Positions 46,589-56,324 of a stretch of DNA of 64,000 nt are shown here, piece by piece. The stretch spans positions 124,001 to 188,000 of the forward strand of contig NZ_CP014544.1 in assembly GCF_001586255.1 (NCBI RefSeq), given 5' to 3'. Both the position numbers and the translations under genes were made by a program. Source of the stretch: Zhongshania aliphaticivorans (GTDB taxonomy: Bacteria; Pseudomonadota; Gammaproteobacteria; Pseudomonadales; Spongiibacteraceae). The notes beneath the pieces were generated by a model, which had not been told where the DNA came from, made no database searches, and was given only the letters and a program-made list of their open reading frames with translations. The stretch's first letter is position 1, and every line of letters begins with the position of its first letter.

Positions 46589-47056
46589 ATGCTTGAGTGT
46601 TTTGAGGTAGCAAGTGAGGGCCAGGGTTTAGCGCCAGAAATGAGTATTGTGCTGAACTATCAAGATCGGCAGCGTAGTCGTTTTCGCGGTAAAACTCGCT
46701 GCGGTCAGGATTTGTCTTGGTATATTGAGCGGGGCCAGGTGCTTGCCGATGGCGATATTTTAATCGCCAAAAATGGCGAGCAAATATCGGTGGTGGCGGC
46801 TAAAGAAACTCTGTCGCTGGTTCACACTGACGACACCCTATTGTTTGCGCGGGCCGCCTACCACCTAGGCAATCGTCATGTGCCCTTGCAGATTGATGCG
46901 GGGGAATTGCGCTATCAGCACGACCATGTGCTGGACGATATGTTGCGCGGCTTAGGCTTAGACGTTCAAGTTGGCGAAAAGCCCTTCCACCCCGAGAACG
47001 GCGCCTACCATAATAGTGGCGCGGGCAGTATTCACAGCCACCATCATCATGACTAG
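46589..47056 (+). CDS. ureE: urease accessory protein UreE (nickel metallochaperone)
   Basis: 155 aa from ATG 46589. N-terminal UreE fold (RQRSRFRGKTRCGQDLSW) and the C-terminal metal-binding half AYHLGNRHVPLQI with the conserved His, ending in a His-rich tail (HSHHHHD). It delivers nickel to the UreDFG complex. The 3' end overlaps ureF by 8 bp. Confidence 0.94.
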   Translation: MLECFEVASEGQGLAPEMSIVLNYQDRQRSRFRGKTRCGQDLSWYIERGQVLADGDILIAKNGEQISVVAAKETLSLVHTDDTLLFARAAYHLGNRHVPLQIDAGELRYQHDHVLDDMLRGLGLDVQVGEKPFHPENGAYHNSGAGSIHSHHHHD

Positions 47057-47717
47057 TCCATTACTGCATTTAATGCATCTCGTTAGTCCTGCCTTGCCGG
47101 TGGGGGCTTATGCCTACTCTCAGGGTTTGGAGTATGCGGTTGAGCGAGGCTGGGTTAAGAGTTTGGCGGGCGCAGAAGATTGGATTGGCGAGGTGTTAAG
47201 CCACAGCTTGGGTGGTTTAGATTTACCTGTCTTACAGCGTTTGCATACGGCATGGCAGGCTGGCGTGCTGGACGATGTCGCCTATTGGAATGACTATTTA
47301 CAGGCGGCGCGTGAATCCAAGGAATTGTTATTAGAAGACGTGCAAATGGGCGAAGCCCTGCTGCGCTTATTAGTCTCTCTAGAAGTGCCCAATGCCTTGG
47401 CTTGGCCCAAAGGCGTGGCGGTAAGTTTTGCCACGGTATTCGCCTTGGCGGCCCAGCATTGGCAAGTTAATAGCGATGACGCGCTCAGCGGTTTCGCCTG
47501 GAGTTGGTTAGAGAATCAGGTGGCGGCGGCCATTAAATTGGTGCCGCTAGGGCAGACCGATGGTCAGCGCTTATTGTTGGCTTTAATGCCGAAATTGGAG
47601 ACCAGTGTGAGTGCAGCGAAAACACGCGACAGCGATGATCTCGGTGTTGGTTTGCCGGGTTTGGCAATGGCCTCGGCTCAGCACGAAACCCAGTATTCAC
47701 GTTTGTTTCGATCATAG
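47049..47717 (+). CDS. ureF: urease accessory protein UreF
   Basis: 222 aa from ATG 47049, inside the ureE tail; the longer open frame to 46971 has no UreF similarity. [19 protein letters not shown] and the all-helical body with [12 protein letters not shown] are typical. UreF gates GTP-dependent nickel transfer by UreG. Confidence 0.92.
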   Translation: MTSPLLHLMHLVSPALPVGAYAYSQGLEYAVERGWVKSLAGAEDWIGEVLSHSLGGLDLPVLQRLHTAWQAGVLDDVAYWNDYLQAARESKELLLEDVQMGEALLRLLVSLEVPNALAWPKGVAVSFATVFALAAQHWQVNSDDALSGFAWSWLENQVAAAIKLVPLGQTDGQRLLLALMPKLETSVSAAKTRDSDDLGVGLPGLAMASAQHETQYSRLFRS

Positions 47718-47749
47718 AATTTGTTATTCATTATTTGTGGAGTATTTAT

Positions 47750-48361
47750 ATGAAAAAGCCTGCATTGCGGCTTGGTATTGGCGGCCCAGTAGGTTCTGGG
47801 AAAACCGCCCTAGTTAAAACCCTGTGCGCCGAGTTGCGCGAGCGCTTCGACATCGCGGTCATCACCAACGATATCTACACCCGTGAAGACGCCGAGTTTT
47901 TGCTGCGCCACGAGGTGCTGGATCAAGAGCGGATTCTCGGCGTGGAAACTGGCGGCTGCCCCCATACTGCAATCCGCGAAGACGCCTCGATGAATTTGTC
48001 AGCAGTGGCTGAGCTCAGTGGCCGCTTTCCCGATTTAGACTTAATCATGATCGAGAGCGGCGGCGATAATTTAGCGGCAACCTTTAGCCCCGAGTTGTCG
48101 GACTTAACCATCTATGTGATCGACGTTTCAGCGGGGGATAAAATCCCCCGCAAAGGCGGGCCGGGTATTACCCGCTCAGATTTATTGATTATTAATAAAA
48201 CTGATTTGGCTCCCTTGGTGGGTGCCGACCTCAATGTAATGGATCGCGATGCCAAGCGCATGCGTGGCGACAAACCGTTTATTTTTAGCAATTTAAAAGA
48301 CGGCAGCGGCGTTGCCGCAATTGTTGATTTTATTGTTGAGCAGGGCATGCTCGGCGCTTGA
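47750..48361 (+). CDS. ureG: urease accessory GTPase UreG
   Basis: 203 aa from ATG 47750 with GTGGAG upstream. G-protein motifs: P-loop [13 protein letters not shown], nickel-site pattern [14 protein letters not shown] with the CPH motif, [15 protein letters not shown], and INKTDL for guanine. It energises nickel insertion into UreABC. Confidence 0.96.
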   Translation: MKKPALRLGIGGPVGSGKTALVKTLCAELRERFDIAVITNDIYTREDAEFLLRHEVLDQERILGVETGGCPHTAIREDASMNLSAVAELSGRFPDLDLIMIESGGDNLAATFSPELSDLTIYVIDVSAGDKIPRKGGPGITRSDLLIINKTDLAPLVGADLNVMDRDAKRMRGDKPFIFSNLKDGSGVAAIVDFIVEQGMLGA

Positions 48362-48372
48362 ATTAAAGGGGA

Positions 48373-48987
48373 ATGAGTATGTCGCCTTTGTTTAGTGTTT
48401 TATTCATCGGCTTTGCGGCGGGGGTGGTGCATGCTTTTGACCCCGACCATCTCGCCGCAGTGGGCGGTATGAGCGGGCGTGATAAGGGCCGTTACAGCTT
48501 GCGCTTTGCGTTGCATTGGGGGCTGGGGCATGGGCTGGCCGTCCTTGGCGTGGCCAGTGCGGTACTGCTGGCGGGCTCGGCAATTCCCTACGATTTCAGT
48601 GCCACTGCCGAGGCCTTGGTTGCGTGGATGTTGATTGGGATTGGTCTCTTAAGTTTTTACCATTTATGGCGCCAACATCAGCATCATGATTCAAAACAGG
48701 GCGTTCGTCGGTCTGCTGTTTGGGTAGGGCTGATCCACGGTAGTGCGGGCTCTGCACCCTTATTGGCAGTGATTCCTGCTGCGGGTTTGGCTAGTCCCTC
48801 GCTTGGAATGGCTCATGTTTTACTTTTTAATTTGGGGCTGATTGCTGCAATGACGGCGGTTGGCTTGGCCTTGCGTGGTGGCTTTGCTTTCTTGGGGCAG
48901 CGTCACCATCACATGCAGCACGGCCTGCAGACTTTATCCGCAATGTTTGCCATTGGCTTCGGCTTTTCTTTATTGCTCAGTCATTGA
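48373..48987 (+). CDS. UreH-type nickel permease
   Basis: 204 aa, six predicted membrane helices. HAFDPDHLAAVGG is the H-x4-D-H metal-site signature of NiCoT/UreH carriers; HQHHDSK and RHHHMQHG add histidines in loops. AAGGGG precedes the ATG. Position directly after ureG points to nickel uptake for urease. A HupE/UreJ protein would lack this motif, so UreH is the better name. Confidence 0.85.
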   Translation: MSMSPLFSVLFIGFAAGVVHAFDPDHLAAVGGMSGRDKGRYSLRFALHWGLGHGLAVLGVASAVLLAGSAIPYDFSATAEALVAWMLIGIGLLSFYHLWRQHQHHDSKQGVRRSAVWVGLIHGSAGSAPLLAVIPAAGLASPSLGMAHVLLFNLGLIAAMTAVGLALRGGFAFLGQRHHHMQHGLQTLSAMFAIGFGFSLLLSH

Positions 48988-49016
48988 TTTTTAGATTGTA
49001 TTTCTTTGGTGCGCAC

Positions 49017-49031
49017 GCACAATTATTGTGC
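49017..49031. promoter_or_regulatory. NtrC-type enhancer site upstream of urtA
   Basis: GCACAATTATTGTGC, a perfect GCAC-N7-GTGC palindrome with A+T spacer, 114 bp before the -24 element of the urtA promoter. A second partial site (GGTGCGCACGCAC) lies directly to its left. Confidence 0.75.
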
Positions 49032-49128
49032 GGCGTACTGCACGCGGATAAGGCTGGCAGCGTAGCGCTATGCTAAATCATTGCGCTGCTTTTCTCGCTA
49101 AGCCCCGCAAACTAAGACTTTCCCCTGA

Positions 49129-49145
49129 TTGGCACCAATTCTGCT
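49129..49145 (+). promoter_or_regulatory. sigma-54 promoter of urtA
   Basis: TTGGCACCAATTCTGCT: TTGGCAC as in the consensus, GG at 49131-49132, ten bases, GC at 49143-49144. The leader to the urtA ATG is about 90 bp. Confidence 0.82.
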
Positions 49146-49236
49146 AGCACCTCTTGGTAGATTTACCAGGGTCCGTTGAGCAATCGCAATGCGATTGAAT
49201 TAATTAGCGGTATAAAAATAGAGTTGGGAGCGAAGT

Positions 49237-50553
49237 ATGAAAACAAAATCATCCATCAAGGCTTTCGCCAAACACAGCAGTATAGTGTTGGCGGCAGCGA
49301 CCTTGTCGCTAAGCGCCTCGATTGCCCAGGCGGCAGACACCATCAAAGTCGGTGTTTTGCACTCTCTATCTGGCACCATGGCGATCAGTGAAACCACACT
49401 GAAAGACACGGTGCTGATGTTGATAGAAGAGCAAAACAAAAAAGGCGGCTTACTCGGTAAAAAATTAGAAGCGGTTGTGGTTGACCCCGCATCTAACTGG
49501 CCGCTGTTTGCTGAAAAGACCAAAGAGCTTTTAGAAAAAGATAAGGTCGATGTTATTTTCGGTTGCTGGACATCGGTATCGCGTAAATCAGTTTTGCCGG
49601 TTATTGAAGAGTTAAATGGTTTGTTGTTTTACCCCGTTCAGTACGAAGGCGAAGAGTCTTCTAAAAACGTTTTCTACACCGGCGCCGCGCCCAATCAGCA
49701 GGCAATACCTGCAGTTGATTATTTAATGAGTTCAGCGGGTGGTTCAGTAAAACGCTGGGTTTTGGCGGGTACCGACTACGTTTACCCACGCACCACCAAC
49801 AAAATTCTTGAAGCCTACCTGAAAAGCAAAGGTGTGGCTGAAAAAGACATCATGATCAACTACACACCTTTCGGTCACTCCGACTGGCAGACCATTGTGT
49901 CCGATATTAAAAAATTCGGTTCACAGGGTAAAAAGACCGCGGTGGTTTCAACTATCAATGGTGACGCCAACGTACCGTTCTACAAAGAACTGGCTAACCA
50001 GGGCTTATCTGCTGAAGACATTCCGGTAGTAGCGTTCTCGGTTGGTGAAGAAGAGTTGTCTGGCTTCGATACTGGCCCATTGGTTGGTCACCTCGCCGCG
50101 TGGAACTACTTCATGAGTGCCGACGCCGAAGTGAACGATGCTTTCATTGATAAATGGCTGGCGTATATCGGCGACGCCAAGCGCGTTACCAACGACCCAA
50201 TGGAAGCGACTTATATCGGCTTTAATATGTGGGTGAAAGCAGTCGAAAAAGCCAAGACCACTAAAGTCGATAAAGTACACGATGCCCTAATCGGAATTAG
50301 TGTTCCGAATTTGACTGGCGGCGTGGCTACTATGCTACCCAACCACCACCTGACCAAGCCTGTACTAATTGGTGAGATTCAAGAAAACGGCCAGTTCGAT
50401 ATCGTATGGCAAACCGAAGCGGCCGTTCCTGGTGATGCGTGGACTGACTTCCTGCCAGAGAGCGCTAAGCTTGAAGCAGATTGGCAGAATCCTAAAATCA
50501 TGTGCGGTAACTACAATACCGAAACCAAGAAGTGCTCTGGTCAAAACTACTAA
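49237..50553 (+). CDS. urtA: urea ABC transporter substrate-binding protein UrtA
   Basis: 438 aa with a Sec signal peptide ending SIAQA. VGVLHSLSGTMAISETTLKD, VFGCWTSVSRKSVLP and LFYPVQYEGEESSKNVFYTGAAPNQQ are characteristic of UrtA rather than amino-acid binding proteins. It captures urea (and short amides) in the periplasm. GGGAGCG precedes the ATG. It is separated from urtBCDE by a pair of hairpins that probably lower downstream expression. Confidence 0.96.
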   Translation: MKTKSSIKAFAKHSSIVLAAATLSLSASIAQAADTIKVGVLHSLSGTMAISETTLKDTVLMLIEEQNKKGGLLGKKLEAVVVDPASNWPLFAEKTKELLEKDKVDVIFGCWTSVSRKSVLPVIEELNGLLFYPVQYEGEESSKNVFYTGAAPNQQAIPAVDYLMSSAGGSVKRWVLAGTDYVYPRTTNKILEAYLKSKGVAEKDIMINYTPFGHSDWQTIVSDIKKFGSQGKKTAVVSTINGDANVPFYKELANQGLSAEDIPVVAFSVGEEELSGFDTGPLVGHLAAWNYFMSADAEVNDAFIDKWLAYIGDAKRVTNDPMEATYIGFNMWVKAVEKAKTTKVDKVHDALIGISVPNLTGGVATMLPNHHLTKPVLIGEIQENGQFDIVWQTEAAVPGDAWTDFLPESAKLEADWQNPKIMCGNYNTETKKCSGQNY

Positions 50554-50582
50554 GCCTTCTTAGCGAGTTCGCTTGCTAAATA

Positions 50583-50645
50583 AAGGAAGTTCCCCCGGAC
50601 TTCTTTTTCAAAAAAGATACCCCGCTAATTCCTGGCGGGGTATCT
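50583..50645 (+). terminator. two hairpins between urtA and urtB (partial terminator)
   Basis: First hairpin AAGGAAGT/ACTTCTTT (50583-50606, one G-T pair) followed by T-rich sequence. The second is an 11-bp perfect stem AGATACCCCGC/GCGGGGTATCT (50615-50645). Likely partial termination plus protection of the urtA mRNA end, giving excess UrtA. Confidence 0.65.
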
Positions 50646-50652
50646 ATTGCAA

Positions 50653-52344
50653 ATGGATGTTTCAATGAAGCTGACGCATATCGATACGCATTCCGTATTC
50701 CGATTTATTCTATTTTGCTTAGTCATTATATTGCCTATGCAAAGCACTGCCGCGCCGATTGCGATGGCAGGCCAAACTAAAATACAAAGTGAAGATGCTG
50801 CGCTTTTGCTGAATGAACTCATTACGGCAAAAAGTACAGAAGACAAAATTAACTTAATAAATATGATTGCCAACTCAAATTTGCCACAGCGCGTTGCTGT
50901 GCTTGAGGCGCTGCAGTCTGGTGATTTGTACTACACCAAAAAAGCGAAACAATTGGTATACGCTCATAGTCACGCCGATGGCTACAGCGCGGTCGCGGTT
51001 ATTGGCAGTGAAGATCTCGGCGTAGTGGGCAGTCGCGCAGTGCGTAAAATTAGCATTAATAATGAGCTGCGCACGGTATTGCGCGGTGTGCTGGCTGAAA
51101 TTGCACTGCGCAGCGAAGACAGTGCTGTGCGATTGCAGGCCGCCAAAAACTTGGTGCGCAGCCCGTCACCGGAATTTTTGCACGCTATTGAACGTGCACT
51201 GGTAATGGAAACTGATACCAAGGTAATCGAATCTTTGAGACTTGCCGCGGCGATGGTGAATTTGAATTCCGATGAACAGGTATTGCGTTTGGAGGCCATC
51301 GAATCTTTTCGCGGCACCCTCGACAGCGATGCCATGTCGATTCTTGCCGCCATGCAGCTAACCGATAGCGACGGAAACTATACCGAAAAAGACGACTTGG
51401 TAAGGGAGTCGGCTGCTGCCGTGTTAAAGGAAATGCGCAGCGAAGCAAAAATTTACAAATTAATTGAGAATACGTTTTTTGGCTTGAGCTTAGGGTCGGT
51501 GCTGTTACTTACCGCCGTGGGTTTGGCGATTACCTTCGGCGTTATGGGCGTTATTAATATGGCCCATGGCGAAATGATGATGCTGGGAGCGTACACCACC
51601 TATGTCATCCAATTACTCATGCCAAACTATATTGATTACTCGATTATTGTCGCCATTCCCGCCGCGTTTATGGTGTCGGGTTTAGTGGGAATTGTGATTG
51701 AGCGGGGTATTATTCGTCATTTATACGGGCGTCCGCTAGAGACTTTGTTGGCTACCTTCGGTGTGAGCCTGATTTTGCAGCAAGCCGTGCGCAGTATTTT
51801 CTCACCGCTAAACAAATCGGTTACCGCGCCAAGTTGGCTCAGTGGCTCGCTAGAAATTAACGGCGCGCTGTCACTGACCTATAACCGTCTATACATCATT
51901 GCCTTCAGTTTAATCGTGTTATTGCTGCTGGTGTTTTTGTTAAAGAAAACCTTTGTCGGTTTGCAGATGCGCGCCGTTACGCAGAACCGCGCTATGGCCA
52001 ATTCCATGGGCATACGTACCGGTTGGGTAGACGCCTTAACCTTTGGTTTAGGTTCCGGCATTGCCGGTATTGCCGGAGTGGCCTTGAGCCAGCTCACCAA
52101 TGTCGGTCCCAACCTCGGTCAGTCATATATTATCGACTCCTTTATGGTGGTGGTGTTTGGCGGGGTGGGTAATTTATTTGGCACTTTCTTCGCGGCGATG
52201 AGCCTCGGGGTAGCCAATAAATTCTTAGAGCCTTTTGCGGGTGCGGTACTGGCCAAGATCTTTGTGCTGGTGTTCATCATTCTGTTTATTCAGTGGCGGC
52301 CTCGCGGTTTGTTCGCTCTTAAAGGCCGCTCGGTAGAGGATTAA
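50653..52344 (+). CDS. urtB: urea ABC transporter permease UrtB
   Basis: 563 aa from ATG 50653 (an ATG at 50665 is also possible; the frame opens at TTG 50647). Signal-like start, an extracytoplasmic helical N-domain of ~230 residues typical of UrtB, then a LivH-type permease with eight or so membrane segments (FGVMGVINMAHGEMMMLGAYT, LLATFGVSLILQQ, FGLGSGIAGIAG). Forms the membrane channel with UrtC. Confidence 0.93.
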   Translation: MDVSMKLTHIDTHSVFRFILFCLVIILPMQSTAAPIAMAGQTKIQSEDAALLLNELITAKSTEDKINLINMIANSNLPQRVAVLEALQSGDLYYTKKAKQLVYAHSHADGYSAVAVIGSEDLGVVGSRAVRKISINNELRTVLRGVLAEIALRSEDSAVRLQAAKNLVRSPSPEFLHAIERALVMETDTKVIESLRLAAAMVNLNSDEQVLRLEAIESFRGTLDSDAMSILAAMQLTDSDGNYTEKDDLVRESAAAVLKEMRSEAKIYKLIENTFFGLSLGSVLLLTAVGLAITFGVMGVINMAHGEMMMLGAYTTYVIQLLMPNYIDYSIIVAIPAAFMVSGLVGIVIERGIIRHLYGRPLETLLATFGVSLILQQAVRSIFSPLNKSVTAPSWLSGSLEINGALSLTYNRLYIIAFSLIVLLLLVFLLKKTFVGLQMRAVTQNRAMANSMGIRTGWVDALTFGLGSGIAGIAGVALSQLTNVGPNLGQSYIIDSFMVVVFGGVGNLFGTFFAAMSLGVANKFLEPFAGAVLAKIFVLVFIILFIQWRPRGLFALKGRSVED

Positions 52345-52350
52345 TTGACC

Positions 52351-53505
52351 ATGCTGAATACAAAAATATTTGAACGCAGTGCCATTGGCCGTTTATTACT
52401 AGCAGATAAAGCGGGTAGCTATTTGTTAATGGTGTTGTTTGCCGCCATGGTGCTGGTGCCGCTGTGTAATTTGCTAATGCCCGAGGGCAGCTTATTGCAT
52501 ATTCCCACCTATATCGTGGTCTTGCTGGGCAAGTATCTGTGCTATGCCTTGCTCGCACTGGCGCTGGATTTAATCTGGGGCTATTGCGGAATTTTGAGTT
52601 TGGGCCACGGCGCGTTTTTCGCACTGGGCGGCTACGCCATGGGCATGCATTTAATGCGGCAAATCGGAGAGCGTGGCGTGTATGGCAATGCCGACTTGCC
52701 CGACTTTATGGTGTTTTTGAACTGGACTGAGCTGCCCTGGTATTGGTACGGCTTTGATAATTTCTTCTTCGCTATGTTTATGGTGGCCTTGGTACCTGCC
52801 GCATTGGCCTTTGTGTTTGGTTGGCTGGCATTTCGGTCGCGAGTAACCGGCGTGTATTTGTCGATTATTACCCAGGCCATGACCTATGCATTGCTGTTGG
52901 CTTTCTTCCGCAATGATATGGGCTTTGGCGGCAATAATGGCCTTACCGATTTTAAAGACATTCTCGGCTTTAATTTGCAGTCAGATATCACCCGCTGTGT
53001 GTTGTTCGCTTTGTCGGCGCTGAGCGTGATGCTCGCCTATATTTTGTGCCGCGCGATTGTGAGCAGTAAATACGGTCGGGTGTTGGTGGCAATACGCGAT
53101 GCCGAAAGTCGCACACGCTTTATGGGTTATCGGGTTGAGCATTTTAAGCTCTTTGTGTTTGTGGTGTCGGCGATATTGGCTGGCATTGCGGGTGCTTTGT
53201 ATGTGCCTCAGGTTGGTATAATCAACCCCGGCGAATTTGGGCCAATCAACTCTATTGAAATTGTTATTTGGGTAGCGATCGGTGGCCGCGGTACTTTGTT
53301 TGGCGCGGTCATCGGCGCGGTGGCAGTGAATTACGCTAAAACCTATTTTACCGGCGCCTTCCCCGAAGTATGGCTGTTTATGTTGGGGGCGCTGTTTGTG
53401 GTCAGCACTTTGTATTTACCTAAGGGCATAGTGGGCGTGGTTAAACAATTGCAAGATCGCCGCGCCGAGCGCAATGCACCCACGTCACAAGGAGCTGAAT
53501 CATGA
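52351..53505 (+). CDS. urtC: urea ABC transporter permease UrtC
   Basis: 384 aa from ATG 52351 with AGAGGA upstream. LivM-type permease: ALALDLIWGYCGILSLGHGAFFALGGYAMG, then NNGLTDFKDILGFNL and SIEIVIWVAIGGRGTLFGA. Seven base pairs separate it from urtB, and its stop overlaps urtD by 4 bp. Confidence 0.94.
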   Translation: MLNTKIFERSAIGRLLLADKAGSYLLMVLFAAMVLVPLCNLLMPEGSLLHIPTYIVVLLGKYLCYALLALALDLIWGYCGILSLGHGAFFALGGYAMGMHLMRQIGERGVYGNADLPDFMVFLNWTELPWYWYGFDNFFFAMFMVALVPAALAFVFGWLAFRSRVTGVYLSIITQAMTYALLLAFFRNDMGFGGNNGLTDFKDILGFNLQSDITRCVLFALSALSVMLAYILCRAIVSSKYGRVLVAIRDAESRTRFMGYRVEHFKLFVFVVSAILAGIAGALYVPQVGIINPGEFGPINSIEIVIWVAIGGRGTLFGAVIGAVAVNYAKTYFTGAFPEVWLFMLGALFVVSTLYLPKGIVGVVKQLQDRRAERNAPTSQGAES

Positions 53506-54281
53506 GTGCCGTTGTAAAAAGTCCGGGCTTTCACAGCTCGGAACTCCAGAGCATGTTGTACCTCAACGGTGTGACCAAAAGTTTTGATGGTTTCAAAGCG
53601 ATTAATAATTTGTCTTTAGATATTGCCCCGGGCGAATTGCGCGCAATTATCGGCCCTAACGGCGCAGGTAAAAGTACCATGATGGATATCATCACTGGAA
53701 AAACTCGGCCGGACTCGGGGGAAGTACGCTTTCGCGACAGCATTGACCTGACGCAATACGACGAAGCGGATATAGCCAACTTGGGTATTGGCCGTAAATT
53801 CCAAAAGCCCACGGTTATTGAAACCCTCACTGTTTGGGAAAACGTGGAACTGGCGCTGGCGGGTAATCGCAGTGTGATTCGCGCGCTCTGGCATAAGCTG
53901 AGCAGCGAGCAGGGCGACCGGATAAATGAAGTGGTTAAACTGGTCGGCCTAAAAGCAAAAACCAGCGAGTTAGCGGGCAGTCTTTCGCACGGTCAAAAGC
54001 AGTGGCTGGAAATAGGCATGTTGATTGTGCAGGGGCCGGAACTCTTGCTGGTCGACGAGCCAGCCGCGGGTATGACCGATCAAGAAACCATGGAAACCGC
54101 TGCACTACTAAAAGAAATTAACCGGGAGCACACCGTGGTGGTGGTCGAGCACGATATGGATTTCATTAAGGCGCTAGACAGTAAAGTTACCGTCCTACAT
54201 GAAGGCAGTGTTTTGGCTGAGGGCCGCCTAGAAGTCGTGTCGGCTAATCCACGGGTGATTGAAGTCTATTTAGGACGTTAA
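53502..54281 (+). CDS. urtD: urea ABC transporter ATPase UrtD
   Basis: 259 aa, ATG overlapping the urtC stop. Walker A GPNGAGKST, signature SLSHGQKQWLEIGM, Walker B LLLVDEPAAGMTD and the H-loop VVVEHDMDF are intact. One of the two ATPases of the complex. Confidence 0.95.
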   Translation: MSAVVKSPGFHSSELQSMLYLNGVTKSFDGFKAINNLSLDIAPGELRAIIGPNGAGKSTMMDIITGKTRPDSGEVRFRDSIDLTQYDEADIANLGIGRKFQKPTVIETLTVWENVELALAGNRSVIRALWHKLSSEQGDRINEVVKLVGLKAKTSELAGSLSHGQKQWLEIGMLIVQGPELLLVDEPAAGMTDQETMETAALLKEINREHTVVVVEHDMDFIKALDSKVTVLHEGSVLAEGRLEVVSANPRVIEVYLGR

Positions 54282-54285
54282 AACT

Positions 54286-54981
54286 ATGTTGTTAGTCAAT
54301 GAGATTGACCTCTATTACGGCGCTAGCCAAGCGCTGCGCAAAGTAAATATTAGCGCAGAGAAGGGCAAGGTGACCTGCATACTCGGCCGTAACGGTGTAG
54401 GTAAGTCCAGCTTGGCAAGAGCCATCACCGGTCGCCATCCGGTGCGTGGCGGCAGTATCGTACTTGATGGCAAAGACATTAGCGCGATGGCCCCGGCAGA
54501 TCGCGCCCGCGCGGGCATTGCCTATGTGCCACAGGGCCGCGAAATTTTCTCTCAGCTCACCGTGCAAGAAAACCTTTATACCGGCTACGCGCCGCTCAAA
54601 CGCAGCCAGCGTAAAATTAGCCCAGAAATATTTGATTTGTTTCCGGTGCTAAAAAGCATGCTCAAACGTCGCGGCGGCGATTTATCTGGCGGCCAACAAC
54701 AGCAGTTGGCGATAGCTCGTGCCTTAATTACTAAGCCGCGTTTATTAGTATTAGATGAGCCGACAGAGGGGATACAGCCCTCTATTATTAAAGACATTCA
54801 TAATGTCATTACCATCCTGCGTCAGCAGGGCGAGATGGCGATTGTCCTTGTAGAGCAATACTTTGATTTTGCCCGGGAGCTAGCAGATTACTACGCGGTA
54901 ATGGATCGCGGCGAAGTAATATTATCTGGCAGTGGTGACGAAATGGTAGAAGAAGACGTACGGCGGCATATGACGGTGTAG
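54286..54981 (+). CDS. urtE: urea ABC transporter ATPase UrtE
   Basis: 231 aa. LivF-type ATPase: GRNGVGKSSL, YVPQGREIFSQLTVQENL, signature LSGGQQQQLAIARAL, Walker B LLVLDEPTEGIQPS and LVEQYFDFA. Last gene of the urt operon; no clear intrinsic terminator follows. Confidence 0.95.
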   Translation: MLLVNEIDLYYGASQALRKVNISAEKGKVTCILGRNGVGKSSLARAITGRHPVRGGSIVLDGKDISAMAPADRARAGIAYVPQGREIFSQLTVQENLYTGYAPLKRSQRKISPEIFDLFPVLKSMLKRRGGDLSGGQQQQLAIARALITKPRLLVLDEPTEGIQPSIIKDIHNVITILRQQGEMAIVLVEQYFDFARELADYYAVMDRGEVILSGSGDEMVEEDVRRHMTV

Positions 54982-55059
54982 TAACCTAGCTGCCGCAAGC
55001 CGTCACTCTGATGCAGGGATAACGCACGGTTATAATTAAATATTGCGTCAAGCTAATTC

Positions 55060-55590
55060 CCTCGTCACTCCTGCGTAGGCAGGAGTCCATCTTCGCAACG
55101 CAGTGCAGGCTTAAACGTTAAGCCAACAAGGCAGTCACTGAGCTGTTTACGTGGATACCGATCCCTGCCTTCGCAGGAATGACGCACCGGCATAATGAAG
55201 AAATACCCCAAGCTAACCTACTCGTCACTCCGGCGCAGGCAGGAGTCCATCCCAGCAACGGGGTTCGGGCTTAAACCTTAGCGCGATACGGCATTCACTA
55301 CGCTCACATGGATCCCTGCCTGCGCAGGGATGACGTTTAGGGAGCCTGAGCAATGATGACGGTAACTGCGTCAGACTAAATCAACCGTCACTCCTGCGTA
55401 GGCCGAGCACTGCCCCTGCGAAGGCAGGGATCCCTCCCAGCAACGGGGTTCGGGCTTAAAATTTAGCGCGATACGGCATTTGCTAGGCTCACATGGATTC
55501 CTGTCTACGAAGGGATAACGCACCGTTATAATTAAACAATGCGTCAAGCTAATCCCCTCGTCACCCCTGCGAAGGCAGGGGTCCATATGA
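55060..55590. repeat. palindromic CCTGCG-type repeat block
   Basis: Repeated units GTCACTCCTGCGTAGGCAGG near 55063, then ATCCCTGCC...GCAGG(G/A)ATGAC, ACGGGGTTCGGGCTTAAA, and GCGATACGGCATT at least three times to 55590. Same palindrome family as at 10.5 and 60.8 kb but with another linker. No gene is supported in 54982-55727. Confidence 0.8.
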
Positions 55591-55727
55591 GTGCAGCGAA
55601 CGCATTCAGAAGGCTATTATCAAATAGATCTAAATTCCTGATCTATTTACCCAAAATTTTGCACTTTTATATCAGCGGTTTCTTTATATACTAGCTTCAT
55701 TGATTTAACTGAGGCAAAGGAGACGCC

Positions 55728-56324
55728 ATGCCAGCCAAGAATACCGCAAGCCGTTACGGTTGGCTTAGCATCGCTTTGCATTGGAGTATGGCGCTCGCGG
55801 TCATAGGCATGTTTGCCCTTGGGCTGTGGATGCGCAGTTTGTCCTATTACGACCCGTGGTACAAAGACGGCCCAGCCATCCATAAAAGTGTCGGTATATT
55901 ACTGTTCGTCTTACTCATCATTCGCGTGGTTTGGCGCAATCTCAATATTCGCCCTGACGATGATCCTGCCCTTAAGGTCTGGGAGCGAATAACTGCTCAC
56001 CTCACGCATATTGCGCTGTACGGTTTGATGTTTGCTCTGATGATTGCGGGCTACTTTATATCGACCGCCGATGGTCGCGCGATTGAGGTATTTAACTGGT
56101 TTAGCGTGCCGGCCACAATTTATGATCTGCCTGAGCAGGAAGATATCGCGGGCGAGATCCATGAGATATTGGCTTGGGTACTAATCGCACTAGCGAGCGT
56201 TCATGCGCTCGCCGCCTTAAAACACCATTTTATTAACCGTGACACGACTCTGCTAAAAATGCTGGGCCGCGACGCAATATCAGCAAGCAACCACACTATT
56301 AACAAAAAGGAAGCCAAACAATGA
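55728..56324 (+). CDS. cytochrome b561 family protein
   Basis: 198 aa with four membrane helices and the heme-ligand histidines in ALHWSMAL, AIHKSVG, ITAHLTHIALYG and EIHEILAW / SVHALAALKHHF. The YceJ-type di-heme quinol oxidoreductase. AAAGGAG precedes the ATG, and its stop overlaps the yceI-like gene by 4 bp, the same pair as E. coli yceJ-yceI. Confidence 0.92.
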   Translation: MPAKNTASRYGWLSIALHWSMALAVIGMFALGLWMRSLSYYDPWYKDGPAIHKSVGILLFVLLIIRVVWRNLNIRPDDDPALKVWERITAHLTHIALYGLMFALMIAGYFISTADGRAIEVFNWFSVPATIYDLPEQEDIAGEIHEILAWVLIALASVHALAALKHHFINRDTTLLKMLGRDAISASNHTINKKEAKQ

